DNA of 64,000 nucleotides from the NCBI RefSeq assembly GCF_002878395.1, contig NC_061120.1, positions 116,362,705 through 116,426,704 on the forward strand, given 5' to 3'. Under the pieces are notes generated by a model. The model had not been told where the DNA came from. It ran no database searches and worked only from the letters and a program-made list of their open reading frames with translations. Both the position numbers and the translations under genes were made by a program. Origin of the DNA: Capsicum annuum (Eukaryota > Streptophyta > Magnoliopsida > Solanales > Solanaceae). Below, in pieces: positions 61,112 to 64,000 of this stretch (the first letter of the stretch is position 1; each line of letters starts with the position of its first letter).

Positions 61112-62870
61112 TTTTTGAGATGCCTCACCATTAGTCATTAAATTTTTAGTTTTAGTTTAATATGCATCATCAACATCCACAGTATCATTCCTCACATCAT
61201 CAACCACAGGCATGGGTGGATCCATAGTTTCCTTACTACTCCAAGTAGTGATAGCTAGGAAATGATTATCGTTCTTTTGATTTTGAAAAGTACTTCTATG
61301 AAGAGTTCCTAATTTATGCTGATTAAGTGTGGCAAAAATCTATCCAAACAGCAAGCTACTTAATTGTAGTTGCATGCTACTCTTTATTTGGCTCAACCCT
61401 AATATATCCACCTGAATTTCCTTAAGGAAACTCTCTTCCATCTCTGAACCCTACATAAAATTTTCAAGCAATGCTTTAATTCTCAAACTTCTGCACTCAG
61501 CATTATGGTTCCCCAATGGAATACGGAGACCACTATTATTCTTATAATCTTTCTCCTTCAGTAACCTTCACACTATCTACTCATGTGCTTATACCTATCT
61601 CTACACTAATTCTAACTTGTATTTCCTTTTATCTAATTCTAAGTGTCTTGGTTAGACCATTGTCCCTTTGCTTTGAAACCCGACATTTCTCTATCCAAGT
61701 ACTTTGCTTTTTTTTTTTATCTAAACCCTTCATGTCTAGAAGCTTAACCTACAAATTCTAATGCATTTAACTTTTCTACACCTATTTCTACAAACAACTT
61801 CATAAGTAGGCCAATCTCAGTTCTTTGTTGTGATGCCTCTTATGAAACTATCTCATCCAATTCTCTCTACTCACTGAAAGCACCAATCATATAAGTACCA
61901 ACTAATTTATCTACATAGTGAGTATGCCACCCTTGATTAGTTTTCATGATTCAATATAAGATTTCCCAAGCCTGATCCCATCGAAGACTCATAAAAGCTC
62001 CATCTATTATAGTATCAACTACAACCTTAGTATTTTTGCTCAAGGCTCTGTAGAATATCTTAAGCAAGTTTCTCCACATGATTATATGATTTGGAACATT
62101 CATCATTTTATCTTGAACTTTAACTATGCCTCCTAAAGTGCCTTAAATTATAACTATCTAAAAGTATACATCTCATTCTTTAACTATAAAATTTGAGAGG
62201 TTTGAAAGAATCGACCCAATAAATGGGTCCTTAACTCTTTCCAAGTAGTAATAGGTCCATAAAACAACTCTCCTAACCATAAAGTTACTTCTCTTATCAG
62301 ATAGAATAGGAAAAACTTAAGTCATATAGCTTCCTGACTCACCCCATGCAGATTGTATAAAGTGTAAATCCCTATAAATTTCATAATGTGCATGTTTGCA
62401 TCATTAGTAGGCAAAGCAAAAAACACTCTTTTCAAGATCAGCAACTGGATCATTTCACTTTTAATATAAAATTTCCTCCCTTAGGGTAATTCTATAAAAT
62501 AATTGCACCTATCTCTATTGGTTCAACATACCTCAAATCTTCTTATCGATCATTATTAACTGGAAAATACTAATAAACTTGTGGCTGAAATCTATTCTTT
62601 CTGATTATATCTTTATCAAGTATTGCTCGATGATCTTCCTCCTTCTATCTACCCCTTTCCTCCATAATTGAACATCAAGCGACTGCTAGCCTAGCATTTT
62701 CTTTGGCAACCAATCAAGAAGCTGTTTGTTGTGTACTTTCTTGAAAACATGCTAATATGGCCCATTAAATATTACTGGGAACCATGAACTTTATTATGTA
62801 GGGATCTATGATTATAAACATCTTTTCTCTTTATTTTTTAATTTTTTCATAAAGTTTATTCAAGGTTGAG
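61112..62870 (-). pseudogene. Tat/Athila-like gag, decayed (copy 2)
   Basis: Partner of 15921-17690. The same gag core is recognisable near 62190-62330 (tcctaaccataaagttact on the plus strand is shared), with stops throughout. A plus-strand open frame at 61516-61761 is only its shadow. Confidence 0.8.
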
Positions 62871-62992
62871 ATCAAACAGAATCAAGGGATTTCCTTGACT
62901 CTACAAACTGGGCATACATTAGCTTGTGCCTTATTATTAGTAGAAAAAAACAACATATTTAACAAGCTCAATCAATCAATCCTTAATTATAT

Positions 62993-63013
62993 TGAGTAGC
63001 AATGATGCCAAAA
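62993..63013 (-). other. Primer binding site (tRNA-Asp type), decayed (copy 2)
   Basis: TTGAGTAGCAATGATGCCAA followed by AA, partner of 17819-17839. It keeps GGCA where copy 1 has AGCA, so the two copies decayed independently. Confidence 0.62.
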
Positions 63014-63016
63014 TTT

Positions 63017-64000
63017 TATGTCACCTAAATTAAACCTCAAAGAAAGTATAAGCTGTTATTAATTAAATATAAACCCCTACTAGGTTGCGGTGTATCAACA
63101 AGGTATAGGTAAAAATTTTATCATGAGCTTGTTGAGGTAATTGGAAAGTGCGTAAAGTAAAAGGGGAGGATTTACAACATTAAATGTAACTATAACAATT
63201 TTTGGCGATTAGGGTTTTTAGCAATACGAGATGAGCACTTCGATTTACTTCATAATTCCACAGATTGTTCATGCTAGTCAACTATCTTGATGATTTGCAT
63301 GCAAAATATAGCAAGTTATGCATGAACTAACCATCTCTAGACCTTGATTGGAGTAAAAATCACTAAATTCTTCTGGGTTTCAGAGCTTTACCTTACTAGC
63401 CCTGTTTTATGATCTCAAATTAACTATCTTCTCTTGGTATCAACTTAGTAAGATAAAGGTTGATAGCCTCAAATTACTGTTATGCCTTTCTTTTCCTAAT
63501 ATCTACCTACCTCTCAAGCAAGTATCAAATAAAAGTGAGTTCCTAATATTTGCAACCACTAAAAAATAATCAAAGAAAAGAAAATCCCAATACATGCAAG
63601 AACACCATTCTAGAATGACTTTGCACTTAGCCTGCTTTGTTAATCCATTAGGGTTCCCACAACCCTAGTTATGGGGTTTAGCTACTCATGGTTGTAATAG
63701 AAAATAGAGATTTCTAAGATGAAAGAATAATGATGAAATTGCATTGAATATGACTCAATATTAGCAATGTTGAATTAATTATAACTCTAGAATCAAAAAA
63801 TTATAATTCCAAGATAAGTAATGTATCTCAAAACAAAAAACAATGTCAAATTTTATAAAGTGTGTAATATTATAATAAAACATCCAAGGTATATTTTTAG
63901 ATACAAATTAAAATCTATCATAAACAGTGTAGGAAACAAGAGTCGACATCAACTCATGATTCATGGGTTCAACCAATTCATCGTTCATAGCAGTCATGGA
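63017..64000 (-). mobile_element. 5' LTR of Tat/Athila-like element (copy 2, cut by window edge)
   Basis: Partner of 17844-18816. The phrase cacaaccctagttatgggg near 63657-63675 is intact here. The LTR continues past the window. Confidence 0.72.

Larger units (their letters stand above)
48879..64000. repeat. Segmental duplication, copy 2 (cut by right window edge)
   Basis: Partner of 1-18816. It lacks the 11469-15920 insertion and keeps 53850-54570, absent from copy 1. The similarity probably continues left of 48879 and right of 64000, since both ends are set by the window edges. Confidence 0.9.

Noticed and set aside
61516..61761. Plus-strand open frame with hydrophobic residues
   Set aside because: It lies over the minus-strand Tat gag; the serine/leucine-rich reading is what the complement of that sequence gives.
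1..64000. Integrated plant pararetrovirus
   Set aside because: No coat, movement or pararetroviral RT arrangement seen; all RT and integrase pieces fit Ty3/gypsy retrotransposons with LTRs and tRNA primer sites.

Overview
The window reads as repeat-rich heterochromatin of a flowering plant, almost certainly a nightshade (Solanaceae; Solanum or Capsicum would fit). The evidence is the LTR termini of the TGT(C/A)A(C/T)GACCC type, tRNA-Met and tRNA-Asp primer sites, Tekay-like and Athila/Tat-like Ty3/gypsy proteins, and a RICESLEEPER-like hAT element. I found no intact host gene, tRNA, rRNA or CRISPR array. Every protein-like stretch carries stops, frameshifts or deletions. Lineage names come from remembered family features, not from a search.

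Layout. (1) 1-18816 and 48879-64000 are two direct copies of one composite block about 45-49 kb apart. Each holds, left to right: a hAT transposon carrying a piece of an ABCG/PDR transporter gene; the gag/protease end of a minus-strand Tekay-like element that the hAT interrupts; that element's 5' LTR; and a minus-strand Tat/Athila-like element whose left LTR is split by the Tekay-like element and by a second, solo, Tekay-like LTR. Copy 1 alone gained a 4.45-kb composite insertion (11469-15920). Copy 2 alone keeps about 0.7 kb of LTR that copy 1 lost, and also shows the left half of the hAT plus the Tekay protease/RT beyond it.

(2) 19121-23397 is a run of LTR fragments, including a 3 x 300 bp tandem repeat. 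(3) 23398-42455 is a three-level nest. A plus-strand LTR is split by a nearly full-span Athila-like element (24216-41075, both LTRs, 5-bp target duplication TGGGT). That element is split in turn by a minus-strand, gag-only Tekay-like element (27201-34203) whose 5' LTR is truncated. (4) 42471-46440 holds a decayed minus-strand reading frame of unknown family, which includes the longest open frame in the window (about 215 codons).

These elements do not cooperate; the window records successive insertions, deletions, one large duplication and C-to-T-like decay. The less ordinary signals are: a cluster of short self-complementary words in the U3 of nearly every LTR family; a hairpin after pol conserved, with changed base pairs, between two Athila/Tat families; a third Athila frame of 666 codons that holds about 19 stops but no frameshift; the transporter fragment carried by the hAT; and the unknown 43-46 kb frame.
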